From contig NZ_JABXWT010000014.1 in NCBI RefSeq assembly GCF_013377785.1, positions 1 to 64,000 on the forward strand: a stretch of 64,000 nucleotides of DNA, read 5' to 3'. This DNA comes from Ruegeria haliotis. GTDB taxonomy: Bacteria > Pseudomonadota > Alphaproteobacteria > Rhodobacterales > Rhodobacteraceae. The notes beneath the pieces were generated by a model, which saw nothing but the letters and a program-made list of their open reading frames with translations, was not told the origin of the DNA and did no database searches. Position numbers and translations under genes: made by a program. Below, one piece after another: positions 1 through 9,120 of this stretch (the first letter of the stretch is position 1; every line of letters starts with the position of its first letter).

Positions 1-168
1 CCACAGCTTCTTGGCATCCGACACGTTCATGCCGCCAAACTTTGCTTTGTATTTGTAGAAAGTCGCATCACTGATGCCGTAGCGGCGACAAAGCTCCTGG
101 GCTTTCACGCCCGCCTTGTACTCCTTGATCATTCCAATGATCTGTTCGTCTGAAAATCTGCGTTTCAT
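1..168 (-). CDS. IS3-family transposase OrfA (partial)
   Basis: Fifty-six codons of the N-terminus are visible; the rest lies off the left edge. The protein begins MKRRFSDEQIIGMIKEY and continues through an ELCRRYGISDATFYKYKAKFG segment to GMNVSDAKKLW. This is the helix-turn-helix pattern of IS3/IS407 OrfA proteins, which bind the element ends and are joined to OrfB by programmed frameshifting. The family assignment is secure from the motif order. Whether the element is intact cannot be seen. Confidence 0.8.
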   Translation of the reverse strand, partial: MKRRFSDEQIIGMIKEYKAGVKAQELCRRYGISDATFYKYKAKFGGMNVSDAKKLW

Positions 169-232
169 GATCCATCCTTTTCTTGGACGGATTACTAACA
201 CCTCAAGGGCCTGATTTCAGGGGGCTGGGTCA
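1..232 (-). mobile_element. IS3-family insertion sequence, left part
   Basis: The first 168 bases encode the start of an IS3-type OrfA on the minus strand. Beyond its start codon, the minus-strand sequence ending at about 232 reads TGACCCAGCCCCCTGAAATC, which resembles a terminal inverted repeat of the IS407 subgroup. The element boundary is therefore placed at about 232, but the other end lies outside the window, so neither the repeat partner nor a target duplication can be confirmed. The stretch from 233 to 423 holds no convincing gene; a 52-codon frame at 232-390 could be a leftover of whatever the element landed in. Confidence 0.55.
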
Positions 233-423
233 TGACCTGTCAGGCGGTGAAGAAACTGGAAGGCAGCAGGCGAAAGCTGCGTTATCGCCTGAACATTGAC
301 AGTGCACGGGTAGTTCAATTGTCAGGGCAAGTGTCGGGCATCCTGAGTGCAGCTAAAAGGCACTTGCTCAGGACACCCGGCTTTGACTAGCAAACTGTTC
401 GTCTTGTCCGGCGCGACCCGGTG

Positions 424-1740
424 TCAGTTCTGGCGTTCAATCGGGGGGCAATTCCTGACTTCGTTCAAAATCAACTCAACCAATTCGAATTGCGACTGTC
501 CGTTGACGTCTTCGAAATAGATATGGCTTGGCCAGGACTGTCCCACGTGGTTGTCATCGGGCAGATCCACGGATTCGCAGACCCGCTTGATCGCCGCCAC
601 GAAAAGCCCGGCCTTCGCCGCTGTCTCGGTCTTTACGGCCTGCAGGTCTTCGATGCTGTTCCGGTCGATCTCAGGCGAGCCGATGCCAATGGTCAAAGGC
701 ATGTTTCGCTGGATCGCCTGTTCTTCATAGAAGGACACGTCTACCTTGTCGGCTTCCAGTCGCATGATAAACAGCGGATTGACGCTGACCTTTGCCTCTG
801 TCAACTCCAGCAGTCCGCCTTTGTCTCCAGCAGCTGTGTCGGCACTGACAGCCCCACGGCGGCGTGATGATCGGCCCTTTTTCTTGACCTCGGCTACGAA
901 ATCACCGCGATAGTTGTTGTCAAAAACACGGTCGGCATAGGGTCTGTCTCGGAGCATGTGCCGGATCGAACGGATCGACATGGTCTTGCAGTTCTCGGGC
1001 CCGATGAAAAAGGGTGAACCCGACGCGTCCGACAGTTCTACCCAGCCGTCGGGGAAGGTCTCGAAGTGGTGGTCCATCCAAGGCACCAATACCGTGTCGC
1101 CCAAGTGGTTTAACAGGGCGTTCACGTTGTCGGGATCATTGACGACATCGGCCAGCAAAGGTTCCTGACCGTAGATATCCGCAGCCAGGCTATAGGGGGC
1201 CGTAATCTGCAATGTCGGGCTGGCCCCCGTCAATTCCTGTGTAACCCGCAGGATATTATCGATTGCCAGCGGCACACCCGATGTGAAATCTGGCGTTGTC
1301 AATTCCCGCCAGTTGTCCTTGTTGATCAGCATGTTATCGGGGTCAGCGCCGGGTGGAAATTTGTCCGGATACATCATTGCCTGTCCCAGGGGTTCGCAGG
1401 TCCAGGCGTAAAGGGCCCAGGTCATGTAAAACTTGCTGATCCCCAAAAGGCGGCTGATGGCGAGATTGGCCCGCACATAACGATAGGGGTCTTCGTGGTA
1501 ATACTCGTGCGTTTCAATTCCGTAGAGGTCATGCAGAATGGACAGTGCCAGCATGTGGACTGAAGCGGTTGAATGCACCTTGTCCGCAGGCGCATCGATT
1601 TTGAAATTCTCGTCGAATTCACCTGCGATGGCAGAATCAAGAAATTTGGTGATTTCTTCTTTGGCGGCCGGGTCATCAGCTTGCCAGCGTCGCAGAAGAT
1701 GTAACCCCTTTGGGAATGGATAGTCTTCCAGATCGGTCAT
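424..1740 (-). CDS. Uroporphyrinogen decarboxylase (URO-D) superfamily protein
   Basis: A 438-residue soluble protein with the layout of the URO-D/corrinoid methyltransferase superfamily: a segment naming a preferred P-x-x-L-G region near residue 115, a PYSLAADIYGQEPLLADVVN stretch near 185 equivalent to the family's P-F-T-L-A-A region, and a C-terminal IGIGSPEIDRNSIEDL strand-loop. It is longer than true HemE (about 350 residues), and the H-x-C zinc motif of MtaA/MtbA-type methyltransferases is not evident, so it is probably neither. It is transcribed away from a MocR regulator, which suggests PLP- or amine-linked control. The substrate is unknown. Confidence 0.6.
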   Translation of the reverse strand: MTDLEDYPFPKGLHLLRRWQADDPAAKEEITKFLDSAIAGEFDENFKIDAPADKVHSTASVHMLALSILHDLYGIETHEYYHEDPYRYVRANLAISRLLGISKFYMTWALYAWTCEPLGQAMMYPDKFPPGADPDNMLINKDNWRELTTPDFTSGVPLAIDNILRVTQELTGASPTLQITAPYSLAADIYGQEPLLADVVNDPDNVNALLNHLGDTVLVPWMDHHFETFPDGWVELSDASGSPFFIGPENCKTMSIRSIRHMLRDRPYADRVFDNNYRGDFVAEVKKKGRSSRRRGAVSADTAAGDKGGLLELTEAKVSVNPLFIMRLEADKVDVSFYEEQAIQRNMPLTIGIGSPEIDRNSIEDLQAVKTETAAKAGLFVAAIKRVCESVDLPDDNHVGQSWPSHIYFEDVNGQSQFELVELILNEVRNCPPIERQN

Positions 1741-1810
1741 GGTTCAGCATCGCCTTTTGTCTTACTTCGGTCGCAACGGACCGGACCTAATTTTACAAAA
1801 CGGCTATTCT

Positions 1811-1839
1811 GAATTGGATAGATAGAATATACCCAATTC
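1811..1839. promoter_or_regulatory. Inverted repeat between the URO-D-like gene and mocR
   Basis: GAATTGG at 1811-1817 and CCAATTC at 1833-1839 form a perfect 7-base inverted repeat with a 15-base spacer. It lies in the 132-base divergent region, 34 bases before the MocR start. The surrounding sequence is AT-rich and contains promoter-like stretches. Position and symmetry suit an operator for the neighbouring MocR protein acting on both genes; that role is inferred. Confidence 0.4.
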
Positions 1840-1872
1840 AAGAATTTCTATAGACCCATTCTGAGAGCACTG

Positions 1873-3363
1873 ATGCTGAAGCCTCCCAAAGACGCGTTAC
1901 TGCAGAACATTCGCATAAATCGTGCTGCGCCCGTCCCGATATATCGTCAACTTGATAGTGCTTTGCGCAGGCTGATCCTTGATGGGACGTTGCGACCAGC
2001 ACAGAAACTGCCGTCGACGCGCGACTTGGCGCTAGGCCTCGGCGTGTCACGCATTACGGTGAAATCCGTATATGAGCAGCTGGTCGCCGAAGGATATGTC
2101 GAAGCAAGGACCGGTGCTGGGACTTTCGTATCCCACGAGCTGGATCTGAAAACTGCGCCTGAAAATCAGCGACCACGACGTCGGATAAAATCGTCGGGCG
2201 TTGAGATTTCCGGGCGGGCAAGAACGATCATGTCGTCCAGAGCCACAGCCCGCCACGGAGAAACGGACCCGTTTCGGCCCGGCGTACCCGCGCTGGATTT
2301 GTTCCCCGTGAAAACATGGAACAGGTATCTTGCAGAGGCGATGGCCTGCGATGAGCGCCGCAATCTCAGCTATGGATCAGTCACTGGAAGCGCGGCTTTG
2401 CGGGCATCAATCGCCCGGCATCTGACGGACGCGCGCAGCATGCAGGTCGATCCTGATCAGATTGTCATCACATCTGGCGCGCAACAGGCATTTGTATTGA
2501 TCTCCTTTGTGTTGCTGAACCAAGGAGACACAGTCTGGTATGAAAATCCCGGTCATATTGCCGGGCGCGACGTCATGCAGGCCATGGGGGCAAAGATTGC
2601 GCCCGTACCGATTGATAACGAGGGGCTGGATCTTGACCATGCGATATCCCGCCACCCCAGACCCACGATTATTTTCACGACCCCGTCGCACCAGCAGCCT
2701 TTGGGAACCACAATGTCCCTTACACGGCGATTGGCGCTCCTGAACTATGCGCAAGAAAACGGCGCGTGGATCATTGAAGATGATTACGACAGTGAGTTCC
2801 GGTACCGCGGTAGACCTTTGCCGGCCCTTAGCGCGCTGGATACGGAACGACGGGTTTTCTATGTCGGGACGTTTTCGAAATCGTTGTTTGCCTCTGTTCG
2901 GATTGGATACATCGTACTGCCCCCCGGGCTTACCGACACGTTCGCCAAGGCGCGAAATCTTCTGGGCCAGAGTTCCTCGGCGGTTGTCGAACACACTCTG
3001 GCCCGGTTCATGGATGATGGGTGTTTCGTCGAGCATATCCGCAGAATGCGCAGAATCTATCGCGATCGGCGCGACACCTTGTTTCAGTGCCTGAAGCAGG
3101 ATTGTGCAGATCATGTCGATGTTCAGCCAACAGACGCCGGCATGCACATGCTGGCATGGCTCAGGGGCGGTTTAGATGATCAGGTGGCGCATTCCGCCCT
3201 GCTGGAGGCCGGGATAGACTCGTTGCCGCTGTCGGTCTACGCGACCGAGGCCATTGCCGATCCAGCCCTTGTTCTGGGTTTTTCCGGAGTCAGTGAAAAC
3301 CGTATTCCGAAACTGGTGAAACGCCTGTCTGAAACGCTGGCTGACCTAAAGCGCTGGCGATAA
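1873..3363 (+). CDS. MocR/PdxR-type transcriptional regulator (GntR HTH plus aminotransferase domain)
   Basis: A 496-residue fusion of a GntR winged helix (about residues 15-85, including LPSTRDLALGLGVSRITVKSVYEQL) and a fold-type I aminotransferase-like domain (about 115-490). The PLP-binding lysine is visible as K336 in GTFSKSL, and the D-D-Y-D-S-E-F motif lies upstream of it near residue 300. Proteins of this family use bound PLP or an amine-PLP adduct as effector and usually control the divergent neighbour. The inverted repeat at 1811-1839 and the divergent URO-D-like gene fit that. The regulated pathway is not identifiable. Confidence 0.88.
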   Translation: MLKPPKDALLQNIRINRAAPVPIYRQLDSALRRLILDGTLRPAQKLPSTRDLALGLGVSRITVKSVYEQLVAEGYVEARTGAGTFVSHELDLKTAPENQRPRRRIKSSGVEISGRARTIMSSRATARHGETDPFRPGVPALDLFPVKTWNRYLAEAMACDERRNLSYGSVTGSAALRASIARHLTDARSMQVDPDQIVITSGAQQAFVLISFVLLNQGDTVWYENPGHIAGRDVMQAMGAKIAPVPIDNEGLDLDHAISRHPRPTIIFTTPSHQQPLGTTMSLTRRLALLNYAQENGAWIIEDDYDSEFRYRGRPLPALSALDTERRVFYVGTFSKSLFASVRIGYIVLPPGLTDTFAKARNLLGQSSSAVVEHTLARFMDDGCFVEHIRRMRRIYRDRRDTLFQCLKQDCADHVDVQPTDAGMHMLAWLRGGLDDQVAHSALLEAGIDSLPLSVYATEAIADPALVLGFSGVSENRIPKLVKRLSETLADLKRWR

Positions 3364-3637
3364 ATGCCGGTGAGGGTTGATGATGCTTACGATTGCCATC
3401 AGGGCGCTTCTCGCGTCACAGAAGACGGAGCGCCTTGCGTGTCGGTAAGCTCGGGTCGAAAGTCGACTGTTCCGCTTAGCAATTATGTCAGATCAAGCGC
3501 GGGCAGCGTGGTAGTTACCTCCTTGTCGTAGCGGAATGACCGAACATGGATCTGAACACGCAGGCCTTAAAGCCAGAGTATACCTGTGACACAAGGTTTT
3601 GCCCCACACCGACCCTCTTGAGACCCGAGGCAGAGAT

Positions 3638-5422
3638 TTATGCTTCGACTTCGGCGCCTGGTTCGTGCTTTTTGAATTGCTGATCGAACAGGCTGCGGAA
3701 CCTGCCATTCTTTTGCATCAGCTCATCGAGATTGCCTTGCTCGATAACCGCGCCGTCCTGTACGACCATGATATTGTCCGCCTCCAGAATAGTGGACAGA
3801 CGGTGGGCAATCACGATCACGGTCACATCCTGCGTCAACGCATCAAGAGCCTCTTTGACCAAAGATTCGGACTCTGCGTCCAGCGCGCTGGTTGCCTCGT
3901 CCAACAGCAGAATTTCAGCTTTTCGCAATATGGCTCGGGCGATTGCAATGCGCTGCTTCTGACCGCCGGACAGGAACGTTCCGTTCTCGCCAACATGCGT
4001 GTTGTATCCTTCGGGCAGCTCACTGATGAATGTGTGCGCGTGGGCGGCCTGTGCTGCGGCGACGACTTCTTCATCCGTGGCATCCGGCGCGGAACAGCGC
4101 AGGTTCTCCATCACAGAAGTTGAAAACAGGAAGGTATCCTGTCCAACATATGAAATCTTTCGGCGCAGCGATGCAAAACTGATGCCACGCAAGTCCTGAC
4201 CATCGATTTCAACGCCGCCTTGGTCGGGGTCATAAAACCGCATGATCAAGCCGAAAATCGTTGATTTGCCGCCGCCGGATTGCCCCACCAGCGCGGTTGT
4301 TTTGCGGGCTTCGAAGGTCACATCCATTTCTTCGATGACCGGAATGGCGCCGTGGTAGCCAAAAGTCACGTTGCGCAGGGCGATCTCACCCGGTCCGTCG
4401 AGCAGATCATGCGCGTCAGGGCTTTCCTGCATCGTGTCTTCCTGATCCAGCAATCCGAACAGCATGCCAACCCCGACCATACAGGCCTCGATCTTTACGC
4501 GCATCTTTGACAAGCGTTTGGCAGGCTCATACGCCATCAGCAATGCGGTAATAAAGGACATCAACTGACCGGCCGTGGGTTGCTCGCTACCTGCAAGCCC
4601 CATAGTGCTGACGACCAGAACGCCGGCAATGGCCAACCCGGCCAGAAACTCCATCAGCGGGCTGGCGATGGATTGCAGTTTGGCGATGTCGTTCGAGCGT
4701 TGTTCGACCTTGCGAATTGCGGTTTCCATGCGGTCGATCATCCGGTCTTCCAGCGAAAATACCTTGATTATTTTGATGCCAGCGGATGTTTCTTGCAGGA
4801 CACGGATGATTTCAGCCAGCGATTTGAACTCTGCCTGCATAATGGCGCGCACGCTTTTCAACAGATAGCGAACCCCCAACAAGGCCACCGGACCCATGAC
4901 GAAGAACATGATCGACAGTATGGGTTGTTGATAAACCATGACAACGACAAGCCCCACCAGCGTCAGCGCATCACGTACGAAACCTGTGACCAGCACATCG
5001 ATAAGTTGACGCGCGGCTTGCGCGCCGTTGGTTGTTCGCATCAAAAGATCGGACGACTCGTTCGCACTAAAGAATGCGATGCCATGGTTCAGCAGTTTGC
5101 GGTAAACTCGTTCTTGTTGCGCAGCAACAATCCGATTGCCCGCGCGGGCAAGATACATGGACTGGATATACGACGCGACCGCCTTGGCAAGGAATAGGCC
5201 AACAACACCCAGAGCAATTATATGAGCCCAACCACGCATCTCGGGGTTGGTCATGGCGTCAACAATGTACTCCATCATGAAGGCCGAGCCTGCGGTCGTC
5301 ACTGCGACCATGATCATTGCAAAAATCGCAACGCCGTACAGTCCGCCCTGCGCATAAAAGCTCTCGCCGATGAGGCGGCCCATATAGCCTGATCGCCACT
5401 TGTTCCAAGCGCGCTTTACCAT
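3638..5422 (-). CDS. MsbA-like ABC exporter (fused membrane and ATPase domains)
   Basis: A 594-residue half-transporter with six predicted membrane segments in residues 25-310 (ABC_membrane type) followed by an ATPase domain. The Walker A motif GQSGGGKST lies at about 380-388, the signature LSGGQKQR at about 484-491, and Walker B LLLDEA follows at once. This is the usual MsbA/lipid exporter size. It works as a homodimer in the inner membrane. The LPS-type glycosyltransferases downstream on the other strand make lipid or glycolipid export the likeliest job, but peptide or drug export cannot be excluded. The 274 bases between mocR and this gene show no clear feature. Confidence 0.85.
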   Translation of the reverse strand: MVKRAWNKWRSGYMGRLIGESFYAQGGLYGVAIFAMIMVAVTTAGSAFMMEYIVDAMTNPEMRGWAHIIALGVVGLFLAKAVASYIQSMYLARAGNRIVAAQQERVYRKLLNHGIAFFSANESSDLLMRTTNGAQAARQLIDVLVTGFVRDALTLVGLVVVMVYQQPILSIMFFVMGPVALLGVRYLLKSVRAIMQAEFKSLAEIIRVLQETSAGIKIIKVFSLEDRMIDRMETAIRKVEQRSNDIAKLQSIASPLMEFLAGLAIAGVLVVSTMGLAGSEQPTAGQLMSFITALLMAYEPAKRLSKMRVKIEACMVGVGMLFGLLDQEDTMQESPDAHDLLDGPGEIALRNVTFGYHGAIPVIEEMDVTFEARKTTALVGQSGGGKSTIFGLIMRFYDPDQGGVEIDGQDLRGISFASLRRKISYVGQDTFLFSTSVMENLRCSAPDATDEEVVAAAQAAHAHTFISELPEGYNTHVGENGTFLSGGQKQRIAIARAILRKAEILLLDEATSALDAESESLVKEALDALTQDVTVIVIAHRLSTILEADNIMVVQDGAVIEQGNLDELMQKNGRFRSLFDQQFKKHEPGAEVEA

Positions 5423-6026
5423 TGCATTCTCCAGATCATGAAACCATGCGCTCGCTCAGATAGCCTATAATCGTTTCAGCCTAAAGGGTAGATGATGCAA
5501 GGTGGCGGACTTGCCCTTTCCGAACGCTTAGAGATCGCTAGTTAGTTACTGGGCTCGGGATAAGCAAGCGTGCAGAATTTAGCCGGGTTACCTGATACCG
5601 CCAATACGACGTCCGAATCCTTTCTTCGAGTCGTGTAAATGCCATGCAGTTGAACGGCCAATATTCCCTTTCTATTTGGTGCATCGGCCTGTCGATTTTT
5701 TGATGCACTTCGCTGATCAGGGTTCTGCGCGATTTACCTTGCGCAGATTGGGTGACTTCGAAGCCACAGCGACTTTTGCATCGGTAATTCAACTGCCATC
5801 CAGGATTTGATTTGGAAGTCTCAGTGTGGTAGTTTCCCGCAAGCTCTTTGTTGCACTATATTTTTCTGGATTGTCCGGTAAACTGCAAGTTTGAGTTGCA
5901 AATCAGAGCGGATTATTGCCGCTATGGGTTGCTGTGTTGGGTATTGGTTAATGGAGCCGTTATTATTGCTTGTACTTGTCAAATACGACTTCTAGTAACG
6001 CATCAAATTTTTTTCGGTGGTAGCAA
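5423..6026. other. AT-rich intergenic region between divergent genes
   Basis: About 600 bases without a supportable gene. The right half (5820-6020) is visibly richer in A and T than the flanks and includes T runs just before the GT25 start. Only short, family-less reading frames occur. It probably holds the promoters of the ABC exporter and of the galactofuranose module. The base composition may also mark a junction of acquired DNA. Confidence 0.4.
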
Positions 6027-6827
6027 TTGTCAATCAAGGCCATCATTCTGAGTCTGCCAAAAGATGTGGCGCGGCGACGCTCCTGTGAGAGCGAGCTTGC
6101 GCATCTTGGCTTGGAGCATCAATTCTCTGATGCAATTCCCGGCGATCAGCTGGAAGAGGCTGACATGCGGCGGATTTATGATGCCGAAATGAACCGCAGT
6201 AAGTTCAAACGCCCGCTGAGCCGCAGTGAGGTCGCCTGCACGTTGGGGCATCGTCAGATCTGGCAGAAGGTCGCTGCCTCGGAGGATCATCTATGCCTTG
6301 TTCTGGAAGATGATGCGACATTTGTTCAAGACCCCAGGCCCTTTCTGGATGCCATTGGTCAATGTCCCGAGTGTTTCGAAGACGTCATGATCAAATTGGA
6401 TGGCGTGCCTTGCAAAACTGCACAGGTGTTGAAAACGATCGGGAAACAAAACCTTATACTGTCTGATCGCCTGCCACCCAGAACCACAGGGTACATTCTT
6501 GGTCGACGCGCCGCAGCACGATTGGTGGAACTTGATGCTCCGATTTCGCGGCCGGTTGACATAGATCTGAAGTTCTATTGGGAGCACAAGGTGCCTATCC
6601 TGACGCTTCGGGAGCAGATGGTTGCAGAGCGCGAGGCGTTTGACAGCAATATCGAAGCGTGCCGTCGGGAGGCCAAAACCGGATCAACGCTAAGCAGATT
6701 TGTCCGAAACCTTCTCTATCAATCCAGATACACTTATGGACGGTTGAGCCATCCCTTGAAGCCAGAGATGATTGAAGGCCTTGGCCCCTTGTTGCGGGGC
6801 GAACATCAGGTTCGGAACCGTATATGA
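6027..6827 (+). CDS. Glycosyltransferase family 25 (LPS-type)
   Basis: A 266-residue protein opening with the GT25 pattern of a short hydrophobic strand (IKAIILSLPKDVARRR) that introduces a nucleotide-sugar fold. LGHRQIWQKV follows and then VLEDDATF at about 90, the acidic metal/nucleotide motif of the family. Members add a sugar, often galactose, to LPS core or capsule at the inner face of the membrane. The start is TTG, preceded by GGTGG. It overlaps the next gene by four bases (ATGA), so the two are translationally coupled. The acceptor is unknown, but the downstream galactofuranose genes suggest a shared glycan. Confidence 0.85.
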   Translation: MSIKAIILSLPKDVARRRSCESELAHLGLEHQFSDAIPGDQLEEADMRRIYDAEMNRSKFKRPLSRSEVACTLGHRQIWQKVAASEDHLCLVLEDDATFVQDPRPFLDAIGQCPECFEDVMIKLDGVPCKTAQVLKTIGKQNLILSDRLPPRTTGYILGRRAAARLVELDAPISRPVDIDLKFYWEHKVPILTLREQMVAEREAFDSNIEACRREAKTGSTLSRFVRNLLYQSRYTYGRLSHPLKPEMIEGLGPLLRGEHQVRNRI

Positions 6828-7720
6828 AGAAGAACCTTGTGGTTGTCCGCGCCGGCAGCAAGTCATTGCATCATCGGTGGCAAGAGATCGGGTATGAAGA
6901 TCGTAACTATGATCTTCTGGTCAGCTATTTTTCAGATGACGCCTACGCAAGATTTGTACCGGAGCCCGGCGTCGAGGCTGTATTGGTAAAAGGCGGTAAA
7001 TGGGACGGTCTGTTCGGAACGCTTTCTGATCGCGACCTGAGCCAGTATGACTATTTTTGGCTTCCGGATGACGATCTGGATATCAGTGCATCGGATGTGA
7101 ACGCTTTGTTCGAGTCCATGCTGGTATATGGTTTGCGTATAGCACAACCGTCACTAACCCTGGATAGCTATTTCTCTCACTTCGTATTCAGTCAATGCCC
7201 GGGTTTCGTGTTGCGGTACACCAACTACATCGAGATTATGGCCCCGTGCATGCACCGGGATATCCTGATGAAAGCCCTGCCTTTATTCCGAGGCACGATG
7301 AGCGGGTATGGGTTGGACTATATCTGGTGTCGCTGGGCAGAAGCCGGAGCATTTCGCACTGCCATTCTCGATGAGATCGCAATGCACCATACCCGGCCGA
7401 TCGGAAAGAACCTGAAGGCGGTTATGGCAGAGACCAGCAAGCTCAGTTCAGAAGAGGAAGAGGCGGTGCTCAAGGATATGTTTGATCTGTCGCGCCGCAC
7501 TGTTCCTGTCGTGTATGCGGCGATTTTACAGGGAGGGCAGCCGATTTCGGGCCGGATCCAGGTAGGGTGGCGCATGTGTCGCGGCTGGATGTCGGTTCTG
7601 TCCAATTTTCGCAGCGCCAGCGAAGCGCGGGCGGGGATTTTCAAGATCGCCCGCCGTCAGTTGAGCAAGCCATTGGATATGACAACGATTTCGCTGAAAT
7701 CAGCAAAGGTGCAAAACTGA
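6824..7720 (+). CDS. DUF707-like putative glycosyltransferase
   Basis: A 298-residue protein beginning KKNLVVVRAGSKSLHHRW and continuing with YDLLVSYFSDD and YFWLPDDDLDI. This order (R-x-G-x-x-S-L-H, then D-L-x-V-S-Y-F, then an acidic D-D-D cluster) matches DUF707 proteins, which have a GT-A-like layout. No signal peptide or membrane segment is seen. It overlaps the GT25 gene by four bases and lies 89 bases before glf. A glycosyl transfer role in the same surface glycan is inferred from the acidic motif and the neighbours. Confidence 0.7.
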   Translation: MKKNLVVVRAGSKSLHHRWQEIGYEDRNYDLLVSYFSDDAYARFVPEPGVEAVLVKGGKWDGLFGTLSDRDLSQYDYFWLPDDDLDISASDVNALFESMLVYGLRIAQPSLTLDSYFSHFVFSQCPGFVLRYTNYIEIMAPCMHRDILMKALPLFRGTMSGYGLDYIWCRWAEAGAFRTAILDEIAMHHTRPIGKNLKAVMAETSKLSSEEEEAVLKDMFDLSRRTVPVVYAAILQGGQPISGRIQVGWRMCRGWMSVLSNFRSASEARAGIFKIARRQLSKPLDMTTISLKSAKVQN

Positions 7721-7809
7721 TCTGCGATTAACAGGTCAGTCTGCACTTCAAATAATGTGTTGTCCGCAGACAAAGCGGACGGTCAACGCCGAAATGAGAA
7801 GGTATCTAA

Positions 7810-8967
<1,158 letters not shown>

Positions 8968-9081
8968 AAGGGTCCGAAATCACCTAATGTTACTAGTTTA
9001 CGCGGGTTTCTAGGCGGCATCTGCATCTATTCGGAGATGCGTTGTACTTGACTGAGCCGCTCCACTAAGGAGCAGAAATTG

Positions 9082-9099
9082 AGACTATTCCATTAGTCT
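9082..9099. repeat. Short inverted repeat before the galactofuranosyltransferase
   Basis: AGACTA at 9082-9087 and TAGTCT at 9094-9099 form a perfect 6-base inverted repeat around a 6-base spacer, 22 bases before the coding start. It could be an operator or a small 5' hairpin affecting ribosome access. Nothing else supports either reading. Confidence 0.25.
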
Positions 9100-9120
9100 G
9101 TTTGACAAAGGAGTTAGAAA

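Noticed and set aside
232..390. 52-codon frame beginning ATGACCTGTCAGGC
   Set aside because: It starts at the proposed IS boundary, has no recognisable family and no ribosome binding site, so it was not called a gene.
5538..5792. 84-codon minus-strand frame in the AT-rich gap
   Set aside because: No family resemblance, no ribosome binding site and no conserved motif; it is probably a chance frame.
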